From NCBI RefSeq assembly GCF_001865245.1, contig NZ_MKXB01000162.1, positions 52,689-104,068 of the forward strand: a DNA stretch of 51,380 bases. The letters are read 5' to 3'. Below the pieces are notes generated by a model, which saw only the letters and a program-made list of their open reading frames with translations, searched no databases and was not told where the DNA came from. This DNA comes from Streptomyces sp. CC53. Its GTDB lineage: Bacteria; Actinomycetota; Actinomycetes; Streptomycetales; Streptomycetaceae. Below are positions 32,400-40,817 of this stretch, piece after piece. Position 1 is the stretch's first letter; every line of letters starts with the position of its first letter. The translations under genes and the position numbers were made by a program.

Positions 32400-32885
32400 G
32401 TGCCCGAACACAACGAGGGGCAGGCCCACACCGCCTCACACAAGGCGGCCCCACAACCTTCCGGTCCGGAAGGCTTCTGGCTTACCGACAACGACTTCGC
32501 CCTCCGGCTGCAAAAGGCGACCCTGATATGGCTCGAGCTGGCGGACAACATGATCGACGACGGCTTCACCCTGTTTGAGGCGCTGACCGGCGCTCACGCC
32601 CATGCACCCGGCCTGCTCGACCTGCCCGCAGAGTACGGCCCGATCGTCGAAGCGGAAGCCGCCACCCAGATCCTCCGATCCGTCGATGTGCACGTCGACT
32701 CGTACGCCAGTCCCGCCACCCGGCAGGCCCTCCAAAGCCTCGGAGACATGCCTGCCGGGCGGCAGCAGCAGATCTTGCGGACGGCCGCCCGCCGCTACGC
32801 CTCAACTGACCAGCCAACACAGCGCATCACCCCCGTCCGGCCTGCGTCGCCCCCACTCGAGCCCGGACCTCGACGCGCGCGCTGA
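32400..32885 (+). CDS. Helical hypothetical protein
   Basis: 161 aa. GTG 32400 is preferred because GGAGG lies 4 nt upstream; GTG 32358 would add 14 residues without a binding site. Residues about 30-120: GFWLTDNDFALRLQKATLIW, LELADNMIDDGFTLFEALTG, AEAATQILRSVDVHVDSYAS, ALQSLGDMPAGRQQQILRTA. All helical, with a basic Pro-rich end. No family recognised. Closely spaced with the DUF317 gene and the following gene. Confidence 0.6.
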   Translation: MPEHNEGQAHTASHKAAPQPSGPEGFWLTDNDFALRLQKATLIWLELADNMIDDGFTLFEALTGAHAHAPGLLDLPAEYGPIVEAEAATQILRSVDVHVDSYASPATRQALQSLGDMPAGRQQQILRTAARRYASTDQPTQRITPVRPASPPLEPGPRRAR

Positions 32886-32914
32886 CCGCAGCCCTGACTC
32901 ACCCCGGAGTTCCC

Positions 32915-33748
32915 GTGCCTCTGCACGCCAAGGAGTTCTTCGATGAACTCGCCCTCCCATTCGCCTCCGGCACCGTCGTCGGGGATACCTACTACGCCAC
33001 ACCCGCGGGGAACTCGCCGCTCCGGCTGCGGATCGAGTTCGCTCGCACGACCATGGACCGGCAGTACGACGGTCTCCGTCTCACCGTCACCCACGTCGAG
33101 CGCGGTGTCCTCGACACACGGCATCTCTCCTTCGCCGAGCACGAGACCTTCGCCCGGCGCGATGCCGCGCAAGGCCCCGGCCGGCGCGGCGTCATCCGCG
33201 ACTGGCACAAGGACGGCCCGGCGCCCTGGGCAGGAGCGGAACTCACCGGCCTGCGCAAGGCGATCGAAGCCCTTGCGCGGATCTGGTGCCCTGCTCTGCT
33301 CGCCCCGCGCACGCAGGCTGAACCCGCGCCCTGGGCGGTCCGCTGGCACGAGGAGTTCTGGGTGAGCGACCTGGCAGTGCTCGTCCGGCTCCACGAGGCG
33401 ACGCAGGCCGTGTTCGGTCTCGCCGAGGCCGGCACCTACGACGGCAGGACCGTCTCCGAGTCCCTCCACAACGCCCGCTTCTACGTCATGGACATCCTCG
33501 GGCTCCCTCTCGACCAGGGCATGCTCGCCGAGGCCGCCGCCGTCACACAGCTCACCGGGCGGCGCCTCGGCCCCGATACCGCCGGAGCCCTCGACCGGAT
33601 CTCCAGCTTGCCGCTGGACGAACAACGGGCCCTCGTCCAAGCAGCCGCCTGGCGGCACGGCGCCGCCACCCCGGCAGCTCGACATCCGAGCCCGTCACCC
33701 GCCCTCCCTGCGGCCGCAGCCATCCGGCCCAGCGCCCGCATCCACTGA
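32915..33748 (+). CDS. Hypothetical protein
   Basis: 277 aa, GTG at 32915 with GGAG 5 nt upstream. N-terminal beta-rich part: LPFASGTVVGDTYYATPAGN, SPLRLRIEFARTTMDRQYDG, LRLTVTHVERGVLDTRHLSF. Then a helical part: LTGLRKAIEALARIWCPALL, WVSDLAVLVRLHEATQAVFG, ARFYVMDILGLPLDQGMLAE, LDRISSLPLDEQRALVQAAA. I recognise no family. The segment LPLDEQRALVQAAAWRHGAA resembles MPAGRQQQILRTAARRYAST in the preceding product, so both may end in a shared helical hairpin. Ala/Pro tail. Confidence 0.6.
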   Translation: MPLHAKEFFDELALPFASGTVVGDTYYATPAGNSPLRLRIEFARTTMDRQYDGLRLTVTHVERGVLDTRHLSFAEHETFARRDAAQGPGRRGVIRDWHKDGPAPWAGAELTGLRKAIEALARIWCPALLAPRTQAEPAPWAVRWHEEFWVSDLAVLVRLHEATQAVFGLAEAGTYDGRTVSESLHNARFYVMDILGLPLDQGMLAEAAAVTQLTGRRLGPDTAGALDRISSLPLDEQRALVQAAAWRHGAATPAARHPSPSPALPAAAAIRPSARIH

Positions 33749-33806
33749 CTCCCGCCCACGCGGCGGCCCCCAACACCACACCTAGAACAAGGAGATCCCC
33801 TTCTTC

Positions 33807-34751
33807 ATGCGCGCCCCCCGCCGTACCGCGGCCACGATCGCCGCGACGACCTTGGCCACCGGCTCCCTGATCTGGGCACCGACCGCCTTCGCCAACGCCC
33901 CCGAGATCCCGCCGGGCACCATCGAGATCACCAAGAAGGACCCGGACGGTGCCCTGCTCACCGGAGCAGCGTTCGCCCTGCTCGACACCCTCAACGGCAA
34001 CAAGGCCCTTACCGGCAAGACGAACGCCGACGGCATCCTGCGCTTCGAGAACGTCCACCCTGGCACCTACCGCCTCAAGGAGACCGACTCTGGCAGCCCC
34101 ATCCACGAACTGGCACCCGACCAGGACGTCATCGTCATCCCCGAGAACACCGTCAAGCTCACCGTCGTCGACACCTTCAAGCCCGCCGAACTGCTGGTGA
34201 AGAAGACCGACAAGAAGACCGGCAAGCCCCTGGCCGGCGCCGTCATCAACATCACCCCGTCCACCGGAAGCGGCAAGGCGATCGCCCTGACCACCGGCAA
34301 GGACGGCACGGCCATCACCAAACTCCCCGTTTCCTCCCGCACCGGCACCGTCTACACCGGCACCGAGTCCAAGGCCCCTACCGGCTACGAGCTCGACACC
34401 ACCCCGGTCAAGATCACCGCGAAGCCTTCCGAGAAGACCACCGCCACCTTCACCAACACCAGGAAGGACAAGCCCACCCAGCCGCCCACTACGCCCCCGC
34501 CGCCGGTCACCCCGACTACGCCCGCAGCCAAGCCGAGCACCCCCGCACCGTCCAGTTCCGCCTCCACTACCGCGGCGCCGGTACCGACGGCCAGCACGCC
34601 GGCCCCCGAGGGCTCCCTCGCACAGACCGGAGCCGACTCCAACACCTGGCTCCTCGCGGCTGGCGGCGCTCTCGTGGCAGTTGGAGGGGGCACCCTGATC
34701 GCAGCCCGCAGGCGGAAGAACAGCGACGAGGAGCGCCGGTCCGCCAGCTGA
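33807..34751 (+). CDS. Sortase-anchored surface protein with two SpaA-like domains
   Basis: 314 aa secreted wall protein. Signal peptide about residues 1-30 (RTAATIAATTLATGSLIWAP..AFANA). Two prealbumin/SpaA-like (CnaB-type) domains: first IEITKKDPDGALLTGAAFAL..TNADGILRFENVHPGTYRLK, second LLVKKTDKKTGKPLAGAVIN..YTGTESKAPTGYELDTTPVK (each written in short parts). Lys, Asn and Glu positions suited to isopeptide bonds are present in both. A Pro/Thr/Ser linker leads to the sorting signal LAQTG, a hydrophobic helix (WLLAAGGALVAVGGGTLIAA) and RRRK. LAXTG is the class E sortase type of high-GC actinobacteria. Likely displayed on the donor surface as an adhesin. AAGGAG lies 12 nt before the ATG, somewhat far. 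Confidence 0.85.
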   Translation: MRAPRRTAATIAATTLATGSLIWAPTAFANAPEIPPGTIEITKKDPDGALLTGAAFALLDTLNGNKALTGKTNADGILRFENVHPGTYRLKETDSGSPIHELAPDQDVIVIPENTVKLTVVDTFKPAELLVKKTDKKTGKPLAGAVINITPSTGSGKAIALTTGKDGTAITKLPVSSRTGTVYTGTESKAPTGYELDTTPVKITAKPSEKTTATFTNTRKDKPTQPPTTPPPPVTPTTPAAKPSTPAPSSSASTTAAPVPTASTPAPEGSLAQTGADSNTWLLAAGGALVAVGGGTLIAARRRKNSDEERRSAS

Positions 34752-34782
34752 CCGACCGTAAACAAGTGAAGATCGTTTAGAA

Positions 34783-34817
34783 GGGTCCCAGGAACCATCG
34801 CCAGGTTCCTGGGACCC
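34783..34817. terminator. Bidirectional intrinsic terminator
   Basis: Perfect 14-bp stem GGGTCCCAGGAACC / GGTTCCTGGGACCC with a 7-nt loop, directly between the end of the rightward operon (34751) and the end of the leftward GNAT gene (34881). No U-tract follows, as is usual in streptomycetes. It marks the boundary between the transfer-associated regions and the metabolic cluster. Confidence 0.8.
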
Positions 34818-34880
34818 CTCGCGCTGCCCGCGCGCGAACTCGACCGCAGGGCGGTGGAGGCGGCGGTCAGACTGCCACGC

Positions 34881-35252
34881 TCAATAGTCCTCAGCAAGGT
34901 GGTACTCGATCATCCCGTCCTGAACCCCGATCTGGGTGAACCCGGCCTTCTCCAATACCCGGCCCAAGGCGGGGTTGTCGGGGTGGCGCTTTGCCCCGAG
35001 GGAGTCGAGACCGGCGGTGGTGAAGGCGAAGGTGACGAGTTCCTTGACGGCCTTCGTCGCGTACCCCTGGCCCCAGCAGTCCTCTCGCAGGACGTAGCTC
35101 ACCCGGCCGTGATCGTCGGGGCGGCGGCCGAGTTTGACGACGCCGACCAGGTCCCCGGCGATGTCGACGCCAAGGATGTACTGCTCGACGGGATCGGCGG
35201 CGGCCCACTCCTGCACGCGAACCACGTACTCCGCGGCCTCCTGGGTGGTCAT
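34881..35252 (-). CDS. GNAT N-acetyltransferase, 5' end frameshifted
   Basis: 123 aa from ATG 35252 with the core of a GNAT acetyltransferase: VKLGRRPDDHGRVSYVLRED, acetyl-CoA loop CWGQGYATKAVKELVTFAF, LGAKRHPDNPALGRVLEKAG, FTQIGVQDGMIEYHLA. The family needs about 30 more residues at the start. They are present in another frame: GTG 35344, overlapping the kinase stop (GTGA), begins IALPSLTAADAPAIRRIYSG. AVTFLGRPA then continues in the frame of ATG 35252. A missing base near 35275-35287 explains the break, so the original gene was 34881-35344. Substrate unknown. Confidence 0.7.
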   Translation of the reverse strand: MTTQEAAEYVVRVQEWAAADPVEQYILGVDIAGDLVGVVKLGRRPDDHGRVSYVLREDCWGQGYATKAVKELVTFAFTTAGLDSLGAKRHPDNPALGRVLEKAGFTQIGVQDGMIEYHLAEDY

Positions 35253-35340
35253 CGCAGGGCGCCCAAGGAAGGTAACGGCGGCCCGCTGTAGATACGGCGG
35301 ATGGCCGGGGCGTCGGCGGCAGTGAGCGAGGGAAGCGCGA

Positions 35341-36231
35341 TCACGAGATGAGGAGGGCGGTCAGATCGCAGGCGGACGGCCGGTCCTTCGGGGCCGGGGC
35401 CAGACTCGCGCGGATCAGCCTCTCGAACTCGGGGAATGCCCAGGGGCGGACGTCGTCGATCGGGAGGGTGGCGGCCTTGGCGATGGACTTGAGTTTGTCC
35501 TCGCGCGGGGTGTCGTCCTCGTAGGGGACCGGCCGGTGTCCCGTCCAGCACCAGAACAGCGACGCGCCCAGCCCCCAGATGTCGGCCGGCGGCTCCGCCT
35601 GGACGTGGGTGTCGGTAGTGGTGGAGAGGATGGCCTCCGCGATCTCGGGCGCGGTTGTGTGGGTGAGCGCGCCTCGGTAGGGGAGGCGGGGCCGGTTGTC
35701 CGGACCGCAGGCGAGGGCGTAGTCGATGACCTCGGCCGTGCCCACGCTGGTGATCAGGGTGTTGGTGGGCTGGACGTCCGCGTGGGTCCACCCGACGGTA
35801 TGCATCCGCGCCAGCCGCTCGGCCCACGTACGGGCGACACCCCGGAGCCAGGGACGGACGGAGTGGCGGTCACCTTCCGGACCGCGTGCGGGGGCGAACG
35901 CGCGCCACACGGGGACGCCGTCGACCCAGCGCACGGCGAGCCAACGGCCGCCCTCCCAGACTCCGGCAGCGACCCGGTACCCGGGGCTCAGCGCGCCCGC
36001 GTCGGTGAGGCGGGCGAGGTGGTCGTCCTCCTGCGCCATCTCGGCGGCCTTGTCGCGCGTGGTGCTGTCGTCGGGGTTGTTCGCCTTCAACGCGACAGCG
36101 CCCCGGGGGCCTTCGATCTTCCAGGCGCGCGAGCCGCGTCTGTCGCTAAGGAGCCGGGTCGTGAAGGGCTCGCCGACGCGGTCCTTGAGGAGGCCGACGG
36201 CTTCACAGGGGGGAGGAAGCGCTTCGCCCAT
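35341..36231 (-). CDS. Protein kinase-like phosphotransferase
   Basis: 296 aa from ATG 36231 (GGAG 8 nt upstream). Kinase fold: an N-lobe Lys in AVALKANNPDDSTTRDKAAE, hinge WLAVRWVDGVPVWRAF, catalytic loop HTVGWTHADVQPTNTLI (HxDxxxxN), metal loop EVIDYALACG in place of DFG, then PEIAEAI and DIWGLGASLFWCWTGHRPVP (APE and DxWxxG regions of Ser/Thr kinases). It could phosphorylate a protein or a small molecule. The open frame continues upstream without a stop into a different, frameshifted gene. A GTGA overlap couples it to the GNAT gene. Confidence 0.75.
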   Translation of the reverse strand: MGEALPPPCEAVGLLKDRVGEPFTTRLLSDRRGSRAWKIEGPRGAVALKANNPDDSTTRDKAAEMAQEDDHLARLTDAGALSPGYRVAAGVWEGGRWLAVRWVDGVPVWRAFAPARGPEGDRHSVRPWLRGVARTWAERLARMHTVGWTHADVQPTNTLITSVGTAEVIDYALACGPDNRPRLPYRGALTHTTAPEIAEAILSTTTDTHVQAEPPADIWGLGASLFWCWTGHRPVPYEDDTPREDKLKSIAKAATLPIDDVRPWAFPEFERLIRASLAPAPKDRPSACDLTALLIS

Positions 36232-36566
36232 GTGTGGATCTCCGTCCAGTCGTAAGGGGTGTGCCACGTCGCGGCCGTCGTCGTCTGCCACGGCGAGCGC
36301 GGCGGCCAGGTCCGGGGTCGCGTGCAGGAACTGCGTGTCGCGCCGGCGGATCGCGGCTCTCACGGGGAGAAACGAGACCGAGGCGACCGGGATGTGCTCG
36401 CCTGTCCGCGTGCCCTCCTCCTCGCCCGCGTGGAACTTGCCGAACATGATCCCGACCTGGCCGTACAGGTTCTTGAGGGCAGGGCCCAGTGCGGCCACGC
36501 CAGCAGATCGCGGTGCCGGATGCCGGGGACCTCTCGGAGCCTCGTGCGTGTGATCGTCGAGGTCAT
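36232..36566 (-). pseudogene. Unknown gene broken by one or two frameshifts
   Basis: Upstream of the kinase gene. An ATG at 36566 (GGAG 4 nt upstream) starts MTSTITRTRLREVPGIRHRD LLAWPHWA in one frame (written in two parts). Near 36485 coding moves to the kinase frame: LKNLYGQVGIMFGKFHAGEE, EHIPVASVSFLPVRAAIRRR, DTQFLHATPDLAAALAVADD. Near 36255 it appears to shift again (PYDWTEIHTWAKR). No family recognised. The CDS is 25 bp downstream of the phosphatase stop, so it belonged to the same operon. Confidence 0.45.
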
Positions 36567-36590
36567 CAAGCTCCGGCGTGCCGCTGGTAG

Positions 36591-37169
36591 TTAGGACGTG
36601 ACGAGTCTGACTGGCGGGTGGTGAAAGAGACGGCGCTCGGCGAACTGCCAGGGGGTCTTTGCGGCGGTGGTGAAAGCGGCAGGGCCTTCTGGGAGGTGGG
36701 TGAGGACGCCGAGGAGGAGGGTGTGGGAGACGGCCAGGAGGGGGCCGTGGCGTTGGGCGGTGTGGTGGAGGAAGGCGGCGCAGTGGCGGGCGCGGGTGTG
36801 GAGGTCGGTGAGGCTTTCGCCGTCTTCGCAGCGTAGGGAGGGGTTTGCGAGGCGGCGGGCTCGCCAGGCGCGGTAGGCCGGCGGGTAGGTCTCGGCGGTG
36901 CGGCCGAGGACGATGCTCGGGGCGCGCCATTCGGCGAGGAGACCGGAGGTGGCCACGATCGGCAGACCCGTGAGGTGCGAGACGAGGGTGGCGGTCTGGC
37001 GGGCGCGGGGGATCGGGCTGGTGACGATCGCGGTGATGCCCGTCGGGAGGGGGAGGGAGCGGCGTACCTGGTCGCGGCCCTCCTGCGTGAGGGCGGCCTC
37101 GTGCGGGGCGTGGTAGCCGGGGCGCTGGCCTTCGTAGGCGCCGTGGCGCATGAGCCAGATGTCAGCCAA
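36591..37169 (-). CDS. Histidine phosphatase family protein
   Basis: 192 aa from TTG 37169, which overlaps the SDR gene by 8 bp. Family motifs are complete: phospho-His loop IWLMRHGAYEGQ (RHG), SPIPRARQTATLVSHL, acid/base region LLAEWRAPSIVLG (Glu-Trp), and second His AVSHTLLLGVLTHL. Such enzymes remove phosphate from sugar phosphates, nucleotides or similar small molecules. It probably acts on an intermediate made by the kinases and transferases of this operon. Confidence 0.85.
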   Translation of the reverse strand: MADIWLMRHGAYEGQRPGYHAPHEAALTQEGRDQVRRSLPLPTGITAIVTSPIPRARQTATLVSHLTGLPIVATSGLLAEWRAPSIVLGRTAETYPPAYRAWRARRLANPSLRCEDGESLTDLHTRARHCAAFLHHTAQRHGPLLAVSHTLLLGVLTHLPEGPAAFTTAAKTPWQFAERRLFHHPPVRLVTS

Positions 37170-37923
37170 GGATCCAGCCCCCGTCGACGCGCAGGGTCTG
37201 GCCGGTGATGAAGCCGGCGTCGTCGGCGGCGAGGAAGACGACGGCGGCTGCGACGTCGTCCGGGCGGCCTCGGCGCTGGACGCACTGGCGGGCGAGCTGC
37301 CGGGCGGTCATGGCCTCCGGGTCGTCGACGACGGTGTCCTCGGCGGGGACGCGGATGGAGCCGGGGGCGACGCAGTTCGCGGTGATGCCGGCGGGGCCGA
37401 GTTCGCGGGCGAGGGCGCGGGTGAGTCCTTCGAGGCCGGCCTGGGCGCTGATGTAGCCGGCGAGGTCGTGGCGGCCCGCCGTGGCGAGGACCGAACCGAT
37501 CGTGATGATCCGGCCCCAGCCGACGGCTGTCATGGCGGGAGTGAGCTCGTGGGCGATGAGGTAGTGGCTGGTCAGGTTGGTGGCGAGGGCGTCGTCCCAG
37601 TGGGTCGGTGTCGTCTCCGTCCACGGTCGGCGGGGGTAGGCGCCGGCGTTGCTGACCAGGATGTCGATCGGACCGAGCCGGTCGTGGGCCTGGTGGCAGA
37701 GGGCGCGTACGGCCTCCGCGTTGCGGAGGTCGGCTCCCAGGGGGACGGCGGTGCCGCCGCTGTCGGTGATGTGGGTGGCGAGCTCGGCTGCGGCCTGGTC
37801 GTCGTCGAGGTGGGTGAGGGCGACGGTGGCGCCGTCGGCGGCGAGGCGGCGGGCGATGGCCGAGCCGAGGCCGCCGGTGGCTCCGGTGACGAGGGCGGTG
37901 CGGCCGTTCAGGGGGCCGGGCAT
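37162..37923 (-). CDS. Short-chain dehydrogenase/reductase with altered active site
   Basis: 253 aa, ATG 37923. Classical SDR layout: NAD(P) loop ALVTGATGGLGSAIARRLAA, LGADLRNAEAV (Asp for adenine), ILVSNAGAYPRRPW (NAG), GRIITIGSVLATAG (catalytic Ser), then DLAGYISAQAGLEGLTRALA and NCVAPGSIRV, and a C-terminal GQTLRVDGGWIL. The Tyr is present, but the YxxxK motif reads YISAQ: Gln replaces the catalytic Lys. A normal oxidoreductase function is therefore uncertain. Start overlaps the APH-like gene's end by 16 bp, which implies strict co-translation. Confidence 0.8.
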   Translation of the reverse strand: MPGPLNGRTALVTGATGGLGSAIARRLAADGATVALTHLDDDQAAAELATHITDSGGTAVPLGADLRNAEAVRALCHQAHDRLGPIDILVSNAGAYPRRPWTETTPTHWDDALATNLTSHYLIAHELTPAMTAVGWGRIITIGSVLATAGRHDLAGYISAQAGLEGLTRALARELGPAGITANCVAPGSIRVPAEDTVVDDPEAMTARQLARQCVQRRGRPDDVAAAVVFLAADDAGFITGQTLRVDGGWILG

Positions 37924-39044
37924 GGCGACTCCAGCGGGCAGAAGTAGGTGGTGGGGTCGAAAGTGGGACTCATGGCCTCGGCGAGCCGGGCGAGCAGGAC
38001 GAGGCGGTCCTCGGGGGCCAGGTCGACCAGGTTGTAGACGCCGAGGATGCGCATGGCCAGGTAGGGGCGGAGCAGGTTCGCCAGGTCCTCGCCGGGCCAG
38101 AGACGGTCCGCGACTGGTTGTACGAGCTGGTTCCAGTACGCGGTCACGGCGGCTCGCCGGGGTGCCGAGAGGCGCGGGGTGTAGTCGATGTGGATGGTGC
38201 TGGTGGTGTAGTCGACTGTCGCTCGCCGGATCTCGGGGGTGTTGGCCGGAACGTGGGCGAAGGTGGCCGGGTGGTCGGCGAGGGCGGTCGGGTTGTTCGT
38301 GGGCACGAGCCAGCCACCGAGGGCGGAGGCGTACCAGAGGAAGTTGGCGAACTCGCCGGGGATGCTATTCATCCCGACGGTGTCGTAGTCGAACCAGGCG
38401 AGCGGGTGGGCGAGGTTGACGTCGGTGGGGTCGCCCTGGGTGAGGGCCGCCCAGACTGGCTCGGCCGTGGCGAAGTGGGCGCGGAGCCAGCGGAGAGTGG
38501 CGGCCCAGTCGAGGTGGTGTCGGCGGCCGTTGATGTTCAGGGTGTAGGTGTCGAGGCGGGAGACCGGGATGTCGATGAGGCCGTCGGCGATCAGGAAGTC
38601 GTTGCTGGCGTAGTACGTGTCGAGGCGGCCGCCGGGTGCCGCGCGGTCCCAGTACAGCTTGCGGACGACGTGCGCCGGATCGGCCGGCCATGCCGTGGTG
38701 AGGATGACCTCGCGGTACGTGGCTGTGAGTTGGTTTATGTAGGTGCCGAGGCCGCTGCTCGGCTCGTCCGTATTGAGGAGGTCGAGCAGGAGGCCCTGGT
38801 CGGTGCCGCCGGGGAGGCGTTCGTACGCGAGGAGGTGCCCGCCCGGTACGCGCAGGTGGGCGTGGAGGGCGGGGACGCGGTAGTGCCGGGCCAGGCGGGC
38901 GTGGCCGCGGATCTCCTCGCGGGCCTCGGCCGGGTCGCGGGTGTACTTCAGGAGCAGCGGGCGGCCGAGGAGGTCGACGGGGCAGAGCAGGTTGCGGGTG
39001 AAGCGCCGTACCGGACCGAGGCGAAGGGGAGGCTGGAAGGTCAT
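37908..39044 (-). CDS. Aminoglycoside phosphotransferase-like kinase
   Basis: 378 aa, ATG 39044 overlapping the GT9 stop by 4 bp (ATGA). N-lobe: VDLLGRPLLLKYTRDPAEAR, GHLLAYERLPGGTDQG. C-lobe: ALTQGDPTDVNLAHP takes the place of the APH catalytic loop (HGDxxxxN, with Gln for His), and LAWFDYDTVGMNS the metal loop (DxD). Helical end: LLRPYLAMRILGVYNLVDLA. A small-molecule kinase role is likely, though the family match is distant. Placed between GT9 and SDR genes. Confidence 0.65.
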   Translation of the reverse strand: MTFQPPLRLGPVRRFTRNLLCPVDLLGRPLLLKYTRDPAEAREEIRGHARLARHYRVPALHAHLRVPGGHLLAYERLPGGTDQGLLLDLLNTDEPSSGLGTYINQLTATYREVILTTAWPADPAHVVRKLYWDRAAPGGRLDTYYASNDFLIADGLIDIPVSRLDTYTLNINGRRHHLDWAATLRWLRAHFATAEPVWAALTQGDPTDVNLAHPLAWFDYDTVGMNSIPGEFANFLWYASALGGWLVPTNNPTALADHPATFAHVPANTPEIRRATVDYTTSTIHIDYTPRLSAPRRAAVTAYWNQLVQPVADRLWPGEDLANLLRPYLAMRILGVYNLVDLAPEDRLVLLARLAEAMSPTFDPTTYFCPLESPCPAP

Positions 39045-40198
39045 GGCCTCACCCCGTTGAGCAGTTCGAGGCAGACCTGGGCCAGCGCGGCGGGTGGGAA
39101 CGCGTCCATGTGCACGTCCGTGTCCGGGGCGATGGCGTCACGGACGGGGCAGAGGTCGCCCTGGTGCATGCGGTCGGACAGGTCGGTGGCGACGGCGTGG
39201 TGGTGCGGCAGGCCGGTGCGCCACTTGCTGTGGCTGTGGCGCGCGTACAAGCCGATGACGGGCGGGGAGGTTCCGTCCCGGCCACGGGCCATTGCGGCGA
39301 GGTGGGTGAGGCCGGTGTCGTTGCCGACGATCAGGTGGCAGTGCGGGGAGAGGTCGGCGAGGTGGTCGGCCGGCATCCCGTCGAGGCGGAGGACCTGCAC
39401 GTGGCGTCGGGGAGCCTCCGCGGTGATGCGGAGGCCGCCGTCCGGGTTGCCGCCGATGAGCAGCAGCCGGGCCTGGGTCTGTTGTGCCTCGGCGATGTGC
39501 TCGGCGAGGGTGATGTAGCGCTGGGCGGTGTAGTCCTTGCGCTCCGGCCAGCTGGTGGCGGTGATGGCGGCGATGGTCAGACCGCCCAGCCAGCCCACCG
39601 AGCGCAGTTCCTCCACGAGCTTGTTCGGGCCGGTCGCGAGGGTCGGAGCGAAAGGTGCCGTGTCGGGCAGGCGGATGCCGAGGCGGCGCTCCAGGGCCAG
39701 GTAGTGGCGGGCCGGCAGGTCCGGGTGGGCGCGGCCGTCGGTCGACCAGCACGGTGGAGCGGCCGGGTCGAGCACCAGGCTGACCGCTGCCTCCGATCCG
39801 TGTGCCTCGATGCCGGGGCGGTCGCCGATCACGGCGCGCCAGCCGCTGGGCGTGGTGGCCTGGGGCTGCCGGATCAGCCCGGTGCGGGCGATGAGCCCCG
39901 CGTACGGACCCACCGCCCGCACAGTCACGCGGACTGACCGCAGCCGCAGCCAGTCGAGGACCGCGCGGACTCCCGATAGGGCGAGGAGGGTGTCGCCGAG
40001 CTTCCCGTCGAAGGCCACCACGACCTCGCCGCACCCGCTCAGGCGGTGGACCAGTTCGGCGGAGGCGGCCAGCGGGAGCGGTGCGCCGATGGGAACGCTG
40101 TCGCGGTCGTACCCGAGCGGGGTGGTGTGGACGGCCCCGGCGGGGATGACCAGGGAGCCGTGGTGGAACCGGATCCCCGCCGGGGCGACTGCTGTCAC
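39041..40198 (-). CDS. GT9 (heptosyltransferase-like) glycosyltransferase
   Basis: 385 aa, GTG 40198 overlapping the upstream stop (GTGA). The N-terminal Rossmann half has VVVAFDGKLGDTLLALSGVR, the nucleotide-sugar acceptor loop of ADP-heptose transferases (usually 'GDxxxxxP'). The C-terminal half has LLLIGGNPDGGLRITAEAP and HCHLIVGNDTGLTHLAAMAR, the diagnostic GT9 donor-binding motif. Actinobacteria lack LPS, so the acceptor is probably a soluble metabolite or nucleotide-linked sugar. Within the operon it lies between the PRTase and APH-like genes. Confidence 0.8.
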   Translation of the reverse strand: MTAVAPAGIRFHHGSLVIPAGAVHTTPLGYDRDSVPIGAPLPLAASAELVHRLSGCGEVVVAFDGKLGDTLLALSGVRAVLDWLRLRSVRVTVRAVGPYAGLIARTGLIRQPQATTPSGWRAVIGDRPGIEAHGSEAAVSLVLDPAAPPCWSTDGRAHPDLPARHYLALERRLGIRLPDTAPFAPTLATGPNKLVEELRSVGWLGGLTIAAITATSWPERKDYTAQRYITLAEHIAEAQQTQARLLLIGGNPDGGLRITAEAPRRHVQVLRLDGMPADHLADLSPHCHLIVGNDTGLTHLAAMARGRDGTSPPVIGLYARHSHSKWRTGLPHHHAVATDLSDRMHQGDLCPVRDAIAPDTDVHMDAFPPAALAQVCLELLNGVRP

Positions 40199-40770
40199 GC
40201 TGCGCCCTCGATCGTGGTGAGCGAGACGAGCGGCAGACCGAGGTTGGTGAGCAGGTCGCGGGCTCCGCGGGTGGTGTCCTCCACCAGGCAGGCCGCCGCC
40301 ACCGGCACGGCGCCGGCCTCGCGGAGACGGCGGGTGAGGTCGGCTAGAGTCCGGCCGGTGGTGATCTCGTCGTCCACGATGACGATGCGCTGGCCGGAGG
40401 CGATGCCGTACGCGAAGACGTCAGGGCGCATTGCGTGGGGCTCGCTGAAGCGGACCGCCCCGTCGAGGGGGAGGTGCAGCTTCCAGGCGATCTTGTACGG
40501 GAGGTGGGCGGCGCCGGCGAGGGAGACGGTCGGCAGGATGCCGCCGGCGTCCAGGCCGAGGAGGAAGTCCACGGCGGTGATTCCGTCCGGCACCTGCTCC
40601 TGGAGCAGACGCCACAGGTCGGCCCCGGTGTGGGCGAGGCTGTCGGGGTGGACCGGGTCCTCCAGGCCGTCCAGGGAATGGATGACGCGCTCGCGGCGGC
40701 TCGTGGCTCCGACGCTGAGCCGTTCGACGATCCGGGCGGAGAAGGACGGGACGGCGATGGTTTCGGGCAT
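40195..40770 (-). CDS. Phosphoribosyltransferase-family protein
   Basis: 191 aa, ATG 40770 with CAGGAG 7 nt upstream. The PRPP-binding motif is RIVIVDDEITTGRTLADLTR (pattern hhhhDDxxxTGxT). The preceding FLLGLDAGGILPTVSLAGAA forms the pyrophosphate loop region and PYKIAWKLHLPLDG the hood. This is the type I PRTase fold used in nucleotide salvage and in making nucleoside-like compounds. It may also bind PRPP as a regulator. Confidence 0.85.
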   Translation of the reverse strand: MPETIAVPSFSARIVERLSVGATSRRERVIHSLDGLEDPVHPDSLAHTGADLWRLLQEQVPDGITAVDFLLGLDAGGILPTVSLAGAAHLPYKIAWKLHLPLDGAVRFSEPHAMRPDVFAYGIASGQRIVIVDDEITTGRTLADLTRRLREAGAVPVAAACLVEDTTRGARDLLTNLGLPLVSLTTIEGAA

Positions 40771-40817
40771 GGCGAAGCTCCTGTCGGATAGAGAAGTGAG
40801 AAGAAGGGGGAGGCCGT

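Noticed and set aside
36566..37624. 352-codon minus-strand ORF overlapping the phosphatase and SDR genes
   Set aside because: Arg/Pro/Ser-rich reading in a shadow frame; the phosphatase and SDR frames carry all family motifs.
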